Assembly: GCF_030445035.2 (NCBI RefSeq)
Contig: NC_080694.1
Coordinates: forward strand, 76,161,257 to 76,225,256
Length of the DNA: 64,000 nt
Reading direction: 5' to 3'
Source: Dasypus novemcinctus
Taxonomy: Eukaryota; Chordata; Mammalia; Cingulata; Dasypodidae
Shown: one piece after another, positions 10,392-20,880 of the stretch
Numbering within the stretch: position 1 is the first letter of the stretch
Layout of the letters: every line of letters starts with the position of its first letter
Notes under the pieces: generated by a model
The model's input: the letters and a program-made list of their open reading frames with translations, nothing else
Told to the model about the DNA's origin: nothing
The model's database searches: none
Made by a program: the position numbers and the translations under genes

Positions 10392-12475
10392 CAGAAAATA
10401 TAACATGAACATGTAAAAAGATCATTCCTTGGGAAGGGAGAAAAGTTTGATGCTGTATATATGGGAGTCCCCCATATATTGTACATATGACTTTACTGTG
10501 ATCTAAAACTTTTTTGAAGGCAAAATTAAAAATTAGAAAAAAGAGAAAGGATGTAGACACTGAGGAAAAACTGAAAGAAATTGCCTTGCCACTGTGCATA
10601 CAAGGCAACACTTATTACAGTGATGAAAGGCAAAACATCAAAAACAAAGCTTTATGATATGTTTCATTTTTCAAAACCCCAATTTATTTTTAATTTATTT
10701 TAGTTTTTCTAAATTAGTATACATTCTATTTCTACTCTTTAAATCTATCACTACTATTTCATTTTCCTATTAATTGAATTTGGCAATATATTAAGCTTCA
10801 ATTTTGAAGAAGTGTTGGACCAAAGAGGGGTTCAAATATGGCAGGGGAAGAATGCTAGTGTGGTGTATTATTGATGGGGTAAGCATAGTTGGGACAGAGT
10901 TCTCTGGGGCATGTATATAGAGTGCATAAAATTGTTCAGATATATGTTGGGTATTTTCATAGTAGTTAGAATTATAACTGATAACTGAGGGAGTGCTGAG
11001 TCCCTAGCCAGGGGAGCTCTGTCAAATTCCCCAATGGAACAGCAACAATCTGCCTAGTGCAAGGGCAAAGACTGGTGAAGAAGGATGCTCCAATGATAAG
11101 CCTTTGCTACTGATGATTATGCTTATGAGCCTGTGTGCCTGAAATTTGAACAAGGCCTAGAGCTGCAAGTTGCCTAAGAGTCACATCTTGAGAGCTTACA
11201 TGTTGTTCAAATGTGTCCACTCTCTAAGCCAAACTCAGCATGTAAATGCATTAACTTCCCCCCACCATGGGACATGACTCCTGGGGATGAGCCTCCCTGG
11301 CACCTAGTGTTTACTACCAATAACTAACCAGTGATTCAGATAGAAAAAAAACTTCAATAAAAGGGGAAATGGTAAAACAGATGAGTTTATTTGGCTAAGG
11401 TCTTCAAAAAAGAATCAGGAGGTCATCAGAGGGGTCACACTTACACACATCTCAGCGGGATCCTAGAGACAATCAAAGTAGATACAACCCCAGGTACTGG
11501 TGCTCCTGAGGGCTATGGAGACACACAGGTTCTGTGATCATGGCAGTTGGCTCTGGAGTTCAGTGTCTTGTCAATGGGCCTTTCTTTGGAATTTGTGTTC
11601 CTGAGTGTGATGGAGTTAGACTCAGATGTGAATTTTCTACACATGCCTCTTCTTCCACTTTTACTGAACCTGTGGTTGGCACTGAAGTTGGCATATACCC
11701 AGGAGACTTCAATCTGTGGACCATCCATGTGCCAGTTGGGCTCTGAGTCTCAGCAGAGTTGCACCTCCTATTCTCGGGTTTGTTGGACTTGCACAGCTCA
11801 GCTAACAGGGAGGTGAAGAGGGTCAACCACCACACCAGGAAACTGAGAATGCCTACAACTCCAAGCAGGAGAATTACATCCATAAATCATGTAGGATCTA
11901 AGCCCCCTCTTCATTTAGAGGTGGAGTGGATATCAGCAACCCAGGGTCCATGGGATGGAGGAAGAAAATATGTATTAGAGTGAACTTACTGGTGTTCTAC
12001 TGTAGAACAATTATGACAAGTTATGGAAGAAACTGTAGAAATGATGTGGAGAACGTGTCCACAGTAGTTGCTGAGGGCAGGGAGAAGGAAGAAGAGATGT
12101 GATGTGAGGGCATTTTCAGAACTTGGTGTTGTCCTGAATGATATTGCAGGGGCAGAGGTTAGACATTATGTATCCTGCCATAACCCACTGAATGTACTGG
12201 GGGAGAGTGTAAACTACAATGTAAACTGTTATCCATGTGGTGCAGCAGTGTTCCAAAATGTATTCACCAAATGCAATGAATGTGTCCCAATGATGAAAGA
12301 GGTTGTTGATGTGGGAGGAGTGTGGGGGGGTGGGGGTTGGGGCACGTGAGAACCTCTTATATTTTTTAAAGTAACATACTTTTGTGATCTATGTATCATT
12401 TTAAAAAGACAGTTTAATAACATAAATAAATAAAAATAAAATAAAATAAAATAAGTACAAAAAGAAAAGAAAAGA
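10392..12475 (+). mobile_element. L1-B: 5'-truncated L1, 3' UTR only
   Basis: Plus-strand copy of the long L1 3' UTR starting at AAATATAACATGAACATG and ending in the G-rich tract (12310-12345), then ATGTAACAT-like sequence and an A-rich tail (AAATAAAATAAAATAAAA) to about 12475. No ORF2 is included. It lies head to head with the 5' end of L1-A, separated by about 30 bases. I could not identify a clear TSD. Confidence 0.85.
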
Positions 12476-12479
12476 AAAA

Positions 12480-13104
12480 TTCCCTGGATGGTGGCAACAA
12501 TAGATTGGAGGTAGCAGAAGGAAAAATCAGGGATCTCAAACACAACACTACTGAAATGACTTCCCACTGAAGAGCAGAAAGAAAAAAGAATGCGGTAGGG
12601 CATTATTGGAAGTGTAATTATCAGCAATGAATTATGGATGTGATTGTGGTTGAAAGGAGAAGTTTAAGTTCATGTATGTCACTAGAAGTAAAGCTAGGGG
12701 ATAAAGCATGGGACTGTATAACATAGTGAAGTCTGTTGTGGAGGATGACTGTGGTTAATGGTATAAAGATATGAGTATTCTTCCATGAACTATAACAAAT
12801 ATATATCAATATTAAAGGTTTAATAATAGGGTAGTACATATGAAGAAAAAAATAACTAACAAAAACTATGGATGATAGTTAACAGCAAGAATGTGATAGT
12901 CTTTCATCAATTGTAACAAAGGTACCATACCAATGCTAAGGTCAATAATAAGGAAGTATAAGGGCCATGGTACTTTTCTTTTTGGAACAAAGAGAATGTT
13001 CTCAAAATGTGCTGATGAATGTACAACTCTATGATTAAACTGAGAACCACTGATTATGTGCTTTGAATGGATTGCATGGTGTGTGAATAAAACTCAAAAA
13101 AAAG
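12480..13104 (+). repeat. Interspersed repeat, probably another L1 3' end
   Basis: About 625 bases ending AATAAAACTCAAAAAAAA at 13088-13104, so it looks like a retroposed 3' end. The sequence is rich in short degenerate motifs (ACAAAGGTACCATACC, TATGATTAAACTGAGAACCA). It does not match the L1 3' UTR copies elsewhere in this window. I recognise the style as an interspersed repeat but cannot name the family. Confidence 0.45.
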
Positions 13105-13123
13105 TTAAGGGGTTTTAATTTAA

Positions 13124-13430
13124 GAACTGACATCTTCCCTGTATCTTCCCCAATGTCCCCAAACATTATTGTTTCTCAGGATATAAATAAATGTGTTCAA
13201 ATAGGGGTGATGATTGAAAAGAGCACCACTACAGCCTGGTTGTGACTGGGACTGTGTGTGGTCCAGGAGTCATGTAGGTGAACATAGTTGGGCCATGGAG
13301 GAGACACATGACCATCAGGTGGGAGGGGCAAGTGGCCAGCACTTTGTTCCTTCCCCTGAGGGAATTAATATGAAGGAAGGTGAAGAAGATGAATATGTAT
13401 GAAGAAAAGGTGCTGACAAAAATACACAAT
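13124..13430 (-). pseudogene. Olfactory receptor relic, TM5 to C-terminus
   Basis: The minus strand aligns with the OR gene at 37697-38629 over its last ~100 codons. Readable pieces are FSSYIFIFFTFLHINSLRGR (TM5/ICL3), ATCPSHLMVMCLLHGPTMFT (TM6, matching TTCSSHLVVVGLFYGPGMFI) and, after a stop and frameshift near 13228, LNTFIYILRNNNVWG (TM7, matching LNPYIYSLRNKDVLG). The part encoding TM1-TM4 is absent: at 13431 the sequence switches to L1. A truncated, frameshifted member of the same subfamily, showing that the locus once held more than one OR. Confidence 0.85.
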
Positions 13431-13431
13431 C

Positions 13432-15600
13432 TTCTCTAGCACATGGATAACATTCTCCAAAATAGACAATATGCTAGCACATAAAACTAGTCCCAGTAAT
13501 TTTCAAAGTGGTGGAGTCACTTGCAATGTTTATAGACCACAATCGAATTAAACAAGAAACTACAACAGAAAAAGATGTGGGAAATCCACAACTATTTAGA
13601 AATTAAAGAACACAATTCTGAATAACTCAAGGAATAGAAAATAAATCAAGATTTAATTAGAAAATGTTTTCAAACCAAACACAATATATCCAAATACATA
13701 AATGCAGCTAAACCAATAGTGGACATTTACAGCATTCAACACCACTATTCTAAAAGAAAAAAAAAGTCTCAAATGAATAACTCAAGCTTCTACTTTAAAT
13801 ATAGAAAAACATATAGTAAAACTTAGAGTGGAGATCAATATAAGGAAAAGTAATAAAGAAAATTCATGAAAACAAAAATTGATTATTTGAAAAATACGAA
13901 TAAGTTAAAAATAAAAACCAGAAATTTTAGCTTGATTGACAAAATCAAAAAATACATTACCAAAATCAAGAATTAAATAGAATATATCATTGCTGATATT
14001 ACAGATTTAAAGATTGCAAGGAAGAATTGAAAATAACTTCATGACAGTGAATTAGACAATTTAGGTGAAAAGATAAATTCCTAAAAAGACAGCAAATAAT
14101 CATAATCAATAAAAAATGGAAAATCTATATGGACCTATAACAAGCAGAGAAAATAATTTACTAATTAAAAAGCCCAGAACTGGATACTTTCTCTGCTTAA
14201 TTCTATGAAGTATTTAAAACAGAAATATTAAGAACCCTCCATTCTCTTCAACAAAATAGAGGAGTGTGGATATTTCCTAACACTTTTGCTCAGGCCAGGT
14301 TTACACAGTGAGACAAGGACAAAGTGAAAAAAGTCAGAGGTAAAGAAAGTTACTATTCTTACATGAATATAGATGCATAAACAGCAAAATATTACACATA
14401 AGATCTTGCAATCTTTAACATGAATTATGCACCTTGAATAAGTAGGATTTATCTAAGGAATGAAAGGTTGACATTACCATTAAAACTCAATTAATATAAT
14501 AGAGAAAAGGGTGAAAATTACAAGACTATCTCGACAAAGAAAAATGATTTGACATAGCTGAAATCACATTAATGATAACCAACTTTCAGGAAACTGGAAA
14601 AAGAATAGAACAAAACACAATCACAAAGTGGAAGAAAATAATTGTTAACAATGCATCTGATAAGAGCTCTATATTCAAAATATATAAAGTACTGCTACAA
14701 GGCAACAAAAAGACAAATAGGCCAATTAAAAAATGGACGAATGACTTGAATAGACATTTCTCCAAAGAAAATATACAAATGACCAATAACAATATGAAAA
14801 CATGCTCAACATCACTTGTCATCAGGCAAATGCAAATACAAACAATAAAGAAACAGTACTTTAACCCCTGGGAAAATTATTATTAAAAATACAAAGAAGA
14901 ATAACAGAAAATAACAAGTAAAGATATGGAAAAATTGGAACACATACATTTTTGGTGACATTTGTAAATGGTGTAGCCAACCTAGAGATCATTTTAGTGT
15001 TTCCTCAGAAAATTAAACAAAGATTTATTATATGATCTGGCAACCCTACTTCTTAGTAAATACCCCAAATTATGAAAATATACAAATATACAGAAATATT
15101 TGTATGCCAATGTTTATAACATCATTAGTCACAGTAACCAAAATGTGGAAGTAACTCTAGTGCCCATCAGTGGAGAATGAATAAACATGTAGCATATATA
15201 GAGACATTGAAATATTAATCAGACATAAATAGGAATGAAGTTCTGATGCATAATAAAACATGGCTAACATTCAATATATCATGTTAAGTGAAATGAGCAA
15301 GACACAAATAAGTAAAATGTATGAATTTGCTTATATAAAATACTGAGGATATGAAAATTTCATAGAGACTGGTAGTAGATTACAGATTATCAGGGGCTCT
15401 GTGGAAGAGAAGGGAAATTTATTGTTTAATGGGTAAGAAGTTTCTATTTGATGCAATGAAAATGTTTTGGGGAATGGATGATGGGAATGGTAGAACAATA
15501 TTTTGAATGTAACTACATCACTTAATTGTACCCTTGAAAATTGGTTAAAATGGAGAATTTTGAGTTCATATATATATATACACAAATATACACAATGAAA
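13432..15600 (+). mobile_element. L1-D: old, decayed L1 (ORF2 to 3' end)
   Basis: Plus-strand L1 of an older subfamily, starting in the ORF2 endonuclease region (ACATTCTCCAAAATAGACAA) and passing through the ORF2 C-terminal region (about 14570-14880, with [20 protein letters not shown]). It ends at the L1M-type terminus TTGAAAATTGGTTAAAATGG near 15537. Heavily mutated with internal deletions and no long frame. Its start abuts the OR relic directly. Confidence 0.8.
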
Positions 15601-15736
15601 GGCTTAAAATACAAATAAAATTAAAAAGAAAGGAATGATCACAACCTGATGAAAGGCATCTATGAAAAGATAGGCAAAGTCTACTAAATATGTCTTATCT
15701 CTTTACAACTGCATGTATGTCAAATAAAATGTCAAT
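15601..15736. other. Short gap with possible L1 scrap
   Basis: AT-rich sequence between L1-D and the left TSD of L1-E. AACCTGATGAAAGGCATCTA (15642-15661) resembles an old L1 ORF2 phrase. Nothing else is recognised. Confidence 0.3.
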
Positions 15737-15752
15737 TAAAAGTATATTATTG

Positions 15753-17604
15753 GAGGGACAGGGAAAGACTGCATCTGAGTGAGTGCACCTCATAATCTCT
15801 CCTGCAAAGAAGCAGATAAGTAGGGTTGGAGTCCTGCCAGAGTGGGCTGTTTCAGGGGCTTGCAGGGCAGGAGGTGTCTGGACATTGATTTGGAGATAAA
15901 GTGACAAGTGGTGCTTGCTAGAGGTAGAATTTTGGGTTTGTGACATGGAGGTCAGAAGTTGTGGGTCAGACCCTTCCCCCTAGGGCTGGCAGCCAGGGCA
16001 TTCCCTGAAAACTGTTGGTTGTGTGGTGGTATTCTGAAGACCTGTGTTCCCCAGATGCATGGTTCCCAGGTCTGTGTTCCCTAAGCCCCCATAGCCCAAG
16101 CTCCACAGACCCACATACATTGAGTCGTAATATCCCAGACTTCCCATTCCCAAATCAAGCACTCCCTGAGGTCCGTGATTACCCTAGGCCTCCAGTTTTG
16201 GACTGACTCTGTCAGTGCAAGAGATTTGGTGGGAGATGCAGAGGGGCAAGGTGAGCGTGGGTTCAATTTTCTGGTCCCCACACTTTTCTTTTTGAGCTTG
16301 GAGGAGCATATCAGCTGGCTTCAGGAGAGCCTGGGGAGAAAGGAGAGGCAAATCTGAGAAAGCCCAGTTTACCTAAATGCCCTGGGATAGGAAATTTGGT
16401 ATGGGAGAAGGTGGAGTCAGAAAATCAATTAGCCCTTCCCTAGCACACCTAAGGGAGAGGGACTGTAGAATGTGCTTTCCAAACATCCAAAGCATATTTG
16501 GCATTTCTGGTGAGATGTAGGTGCTCTCTCACTGGAAATAAAGAGTCATTGTGTTCTGTGTTGAGATGGATCACAAAGGATCCACTTGAATCTTCTACTG
16601 GACCCCTCATGCAGTTTTCCAGCTGCCCTGGGTGAGAGGGAAATGAGGAGGGGAGAAAGGGTGAACATCAGATCCCTAAGCATTTTATTTAACTACAAAG
16701 AGGATTCCTTGCTTGAAACTTTGGTTTTGTTGTTGCTATTGTTGGTTTGTTTTCTTGTTTTTCCTTCCTCTTTATCTCGACAAGGCCCTTTTTCTTTGCT
16801 TTTCTTTTTTTTCTCTTTTTATTTTTCTTCCTTGCTTCCCTCCCTCCTTTTTTGTCCCCCCTCTTTTATTTCCTTTTTCATCCTTTCTCTTTTTTTTATT
16901 TATTTTATATTAAGTGCTGCAGGCAGTGCTTCACATTTGCTGTGTTTCCTCATCCTCCCTTTCCTCTTTTCTGTGTGTATTGATTTTGGCCACCAACACT
17001 ACCCCCTTTCCTCTACATGTTCTATCCTCCATCATTTATTCTTTCTCTTACATTACACCTATCTTTGTTTGGTCCCTAAATTTTCTGACTTTTTATTTCT
17101 AATACCTTTGTTCTGTTTTCTGTCCTTTATTAACTCTGTATATTATTGCTTTTCTTTTCTCTTTCCCTCTCTCCTGAAAACATTGGCCTTTTAATTCATA
17201 CTATATTCCCCCTCATATTCAGTTGACTGTCTCATTATAAGCACTCTACTTTATTTGCTGTTATAACTCTACACAGCTTGCATGAGTCTAATATCTGTTT
17301 TCCTAAATCTCACATGGTTTCTCTGTTAACATTTACTATCAACACTACTATTATACATTAGCTTTTCTTACTCCTTTTGATTTATCTGATCCTAATATTT
17401 TCCTTCAAGTGATCTTAGCCAGCAACAAGAAAATAGAATAAGAAGAACAAAGTGACAAAAAAAACCACATAACATGTATGCAGAGACAATTAATTAAACC
17501 CCAAGACTAGACAAAGAAGCCAAGGAACAGATTAAACAGATCAAGATAAAATGATGACCAGACAGTAACAAAAAACTACAAACTAAAGCAGTAATCAGGA
17601 AAAC
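15753..17604 (+). promoter_or_regulatory. L1-E 5' UTR / internal promoter
   Basis: About 1.85 kb before ORF1. It begins GGAGGGACAGGG and carries one copy of the unit that is tandemly repeated in L1-N (roughly 15790-15990, reverse sense). A polypyrimidine tract follows at about 16730-16910. The YY1-like site seen in L1-A is mutated. No upstream ORF is supported. Confidence 0.75.
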
Positions 17605-18465
17605 ATGCCCCAATCCAATGAACAAACTAAAAACCAGGAAGAAGAACAGAACATTGAACAAGTAATTAAAGCTCTCAAAACATATATTAGGGACCAATTT
17701 GATGAAGTGAAGGAAGAGATTAAGGATATGAAGAAAACACTTGGAGAGAATACAGAAAAAATTGCAATCATATGCAAAACATAACGGATATGATGGTGAT
17801 GAACAGCACATTCAAGAAATCAAAAATACACTCTCAGCAAATAAGAGCAGATTTGAAGAGGCAGAGGAAAGAATTAGTGATGTGGAAGACACTACACCTG
17901 AAATCAAACAGATAGTAGAACAGATCAACAAAAAGATAGGAAAAAAATCCAGCTGGAACGCAGGGAGCTGATTGACAATGCAAAATGCATAAACATACAC
18001 ATTATAGGCATCCCAGAAGGAGAAGAGAATGGAAAGGGGGATAGAAGGGGTGTTGAAGGAAATAATGGCTGAAAACTTCCCAAATCTATGGAGGGAAATA
18101 GATGTACTTGTCCAGGAAGCACAAAACACCACAAACACCATAAATTCCAACAGGCCTACCCCAAGACATTACTTGTCAAATTATCCAATGCTCAAGACAA
18201 AGAAAAAATTCTAAAAGCAACAAGAGAAGAGAACCATCACATACAAAGGAGGTTCCTTAAGATTAAGTGCTGATTTCTCATCTGAAACCATGGAGGCAAG
18301 AAGACAGTGGTATGGCATAGTCAAGGTACTAAAAGAAAAAATTTCCACCCAAGAAAGCTCTATTGAGCTAAGCTTCCATTAAAAAATGATGGAGAGTTCA
18401 AAATATTCACAGATAAACAGAAACTAAGAGAGATGCCAACAAAAATCCTGCCCTTCAAATACACT
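17605..18465 (+). pseudogene. L1-E ORF1, main part
   Basis: ATG at 17605 starts MPQSNEQTKNQEEEQNIEQV, a charged N-terminus leading into a coiled coil (about 17640-17940). The RRM-like and C-terminal RNA-binding parts follow: PEGEENG near 18010, ENFPNLWREIDV near 18075, RPTPRHYL-KLSNAQDKEK near 18150. ORF1p binds L1 RNA as a trimer. A frameshift occurs within the coiled-coil region, and L1-F is inserted after codon ~287. The last ~20 codons lie beyond it at 20376-20437. Confidence 0.85.
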
Positions 18466-20360
18466 TTCTAAAATTAAAAAAAAAATTATTTTTTATTTTT
18501 TATTTTTGTCTTTATTCATTTTTTAATATTACATTCAAAAATAGGAGGTCCCCATATACCCCCAACCCTCCTCACCCCACTACTCCCCCCATAGCCACAT
18601 TCTCCTTCATCATGAGACTTTTATTGCATTTGGTGAATACATCTCTGAGCATTGCTGCACCTCATGGTCAATGGTCCACATCATAGCCCACATCTCCCAC
18701 GTTCCATCCAGTGGGCCATGGGAGGACATACAATGTCCGGTAATTGTCCCTGCAGCACCACCCAGGACAACTCCAAGTCCTAAAAACACCTCCACTTCTC
18801 ATCTCTTCCATTCCCCACACCCAGCAGCCACCATGGCTTCTTTTTCCACACCAATGCCACATTTTCTTTGATTACTAATCACAATAGTTCATGAATAGAA
18901 TATCAGTAATCCACTCTAATCCATATTCTATTCCTCCATCCTGTGGACCTTGGATTGGTTGTGTCTATTCCACACCTATGTCAAGAGGGGGCTTAGATTC
19001 CACATGGATGCTGGATGCAATCCTCCTGCTTTCAGTTGTAGGCACTCTTGGCTCCATGGTGTGGTGGTTGACATTCTTCAACTCCATGTTAGCTGAGTGG
19101 GGTAAGTCCGATAAACCAGAGGATAGGAGCTGAAGTTTGTTGAGGGCCAGGGCCTGGCTATCATATGGTCAGTTCAGAGATTCAGATCCCCTGGGTATAT
19201 ATTAAACTACTACTACACCTACTACAATTCTGGTAAAGTAACAGGAAAGGCTTGTGAAAAGAGATCACATCTGAGTCCAGCTCCATCACCCAGAAGCACC
19301 AACTCCAAAGAAGAGCCTACTGACATGGCATTGAACTCCATCTGTCATGACCATAAAACCTGCGGGTCTCTGTAGCCCTCAGAAGAACCAATACCTGGGG
19401 TTGTATCTGCTTTATCTGTCTCTGGGACTCTGCTTAGGTATGCATAAGGGCAACCCCTCTGATAACCTCCCGGCTCTTTTTTGGAGACTCATAGCCATAT
19501 AAACTCATTTGTCCTTTCCATTTCCCCCTTGATTTGGGTCAAAAAGCATTTTTAACTCCTGTTATTATATGTAGACAGAGATATTCTGCTGGTCTGGATG
19601 GAACCTTTTATTCAAGGTCATTTTCTAGTTACATCATCAGCTGGTGCTTGGTAGTAATCCCTTGGTGCCAGGGAGGCTCATCTCCGGGAGTCATGTCCCA
19701 CACTGGGGTAAGGCAGTGCATTTGCATGCTGAGTTTGGCTTCGAGACTGGCCACATTTGAGTAACATGGAGGCTCTCAGAGGTAACTCTTAGGCACACTG
19801 CTGCTCTAGTCCTTATTCTTATTTCAGGTGCACAGGCGCACAAGCATAATCATTAGTATCATGGGCTCATTGTTGGACCTTCATTCTTTTTAGGTCTTTG
19901 CTGTTGCACTTGGGGGATTGTTGCTGTTCCGTTAGGGACTGTAATAGAGCTCCCCTGGCTAGGAACTCAGCACTCCCTCAGTTGTTGTTTTTAATAGTTT
20001 CCACTATGAAAATATCCAAACATTTTTATGTACCCTGGATATATGCCCTGTAGAACTCCCTGCCACCCATGTGTCCCCGTCAATAACATCCCACACCAGT
20101 ATTCCTCCGCTGCTATTGTTGAACCTCTCTGTGATCCAAAACTTCCTGAAAAGTGAAGCCCAATATGTTGCCAGGTTCCCTTATATTCCTAAAATGGAAT
20201 ATAGCGATGAATTTAAAGGTTAGATATAGATTACATATTAATTTGGAAAAATTCTACATCCTATCTTTTTCTTTTCTTTTTTCTAATTATTAAGCTTATC
20301 TTCACAAGAGTTTTAGATCACAGTAATTCATATATACAATATACAGTACTCCCACATATT
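18466..20360 (-). mobile_element. L1-F: L1 3' UTR fragment nested in L1-E ORF1
   Basis: Minus-strand L1 piece made only of 3' UTR: T-rich tail and ATATTACATTC at 18470-18540, through the C-rich complement of the G tract (18550-18600), up to 20360. TSD CCCTTCAAATACACT (18451-18465) and CCTTTCAAATATACT (20361-20375), 13 of 15 identical. The TSD matches the expected ORF1 sequence of the host element, so the insertion postdates L1-E. Confidence 0.9.
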
Positions 20361-20375
20361 CCTTTCAAATATACT

Positions 20376-20437
20376 AAAGGGAGCTCTATACAGAAAGAAA
20401 GAAAAAAACAGGAGAGGCAGAGTTGGAGGAGAGTATA
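20376..20437 (+). pseudogene. L1-E ORF1, C-terminal end after L1-F
   Basis: Continues ORF1 as TKGSSIQKERKKQERQSWRR, matching the conserved end of ORF1 in L1-A and L1-N. The usual stop codon (TAA after WRRV) reads TAT here, so the stop is lost and the frame would run on towards ORF2. Confidence 0.8.
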
Positions 20438-20504
20438 TGAGCAACTAAAAAGACAAAAAGAGAAGAAAAAATCAAAGAAAATATGGCTATCAATAATTCC
20501 TTGA

Positions 20505-20880
20505 GGGAAACGGACTTGGCCCAGTGGTTAGGGCGTCTGTCTACCACATGGGAGGTCCGCGGTTCAAACCCTGGGCCTCCTTGACCCGTGTGGAGCTGGC
20601 CCATGTGCAGTGCTGATGTGCACAAGGAATGCCATGCCACGCAGTGTTGTCCCCCATGTAGGGAAGGCCCACGTGCAAGGAGTGCACCCGTAAGGAGAGT
20701 CACCCAGCGTGAAAGAAAGTGCAGCCTGCCCAGGAATGGTGCTGCCCACACTTCCCGTGCCGCTGATGACAACAGAAGCGGACAAAAGAAACAAGATGCA
20801 GCAAAATAGACACAGAGAACAGACAACCAGGAGGGGGGGGGGGAATTAAAAATAAATAAATAAATCTTAAAAAAAAAATA
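20505..20880 (+). mobile_element. DAS-type SINE, perfect TSD, in ORF2 start
   Basis: Complete SINE beginning GGGAAACGGACTTGGCCCAG, B-box-like GCGGTTCAAACCC near 20558, ending with a G run, AATAAATAAATAAATC and an A tail. TSD ATAATTCCTTGA at 20493-20504 and 20881-20892. The TSD is itself the ORF2 codons for N-N-S-L, so the insertion separates ORF2 from its start. Confidence 0.94.

Noticed and set aside
16586-17194. A 202-codon plus-strand frame rich in Leu and Phe
   Set aside because: It translates the polypyrimidine tract of the L1-E 5' UTR; the apparent membrane-like protein is a base-composition artefact.
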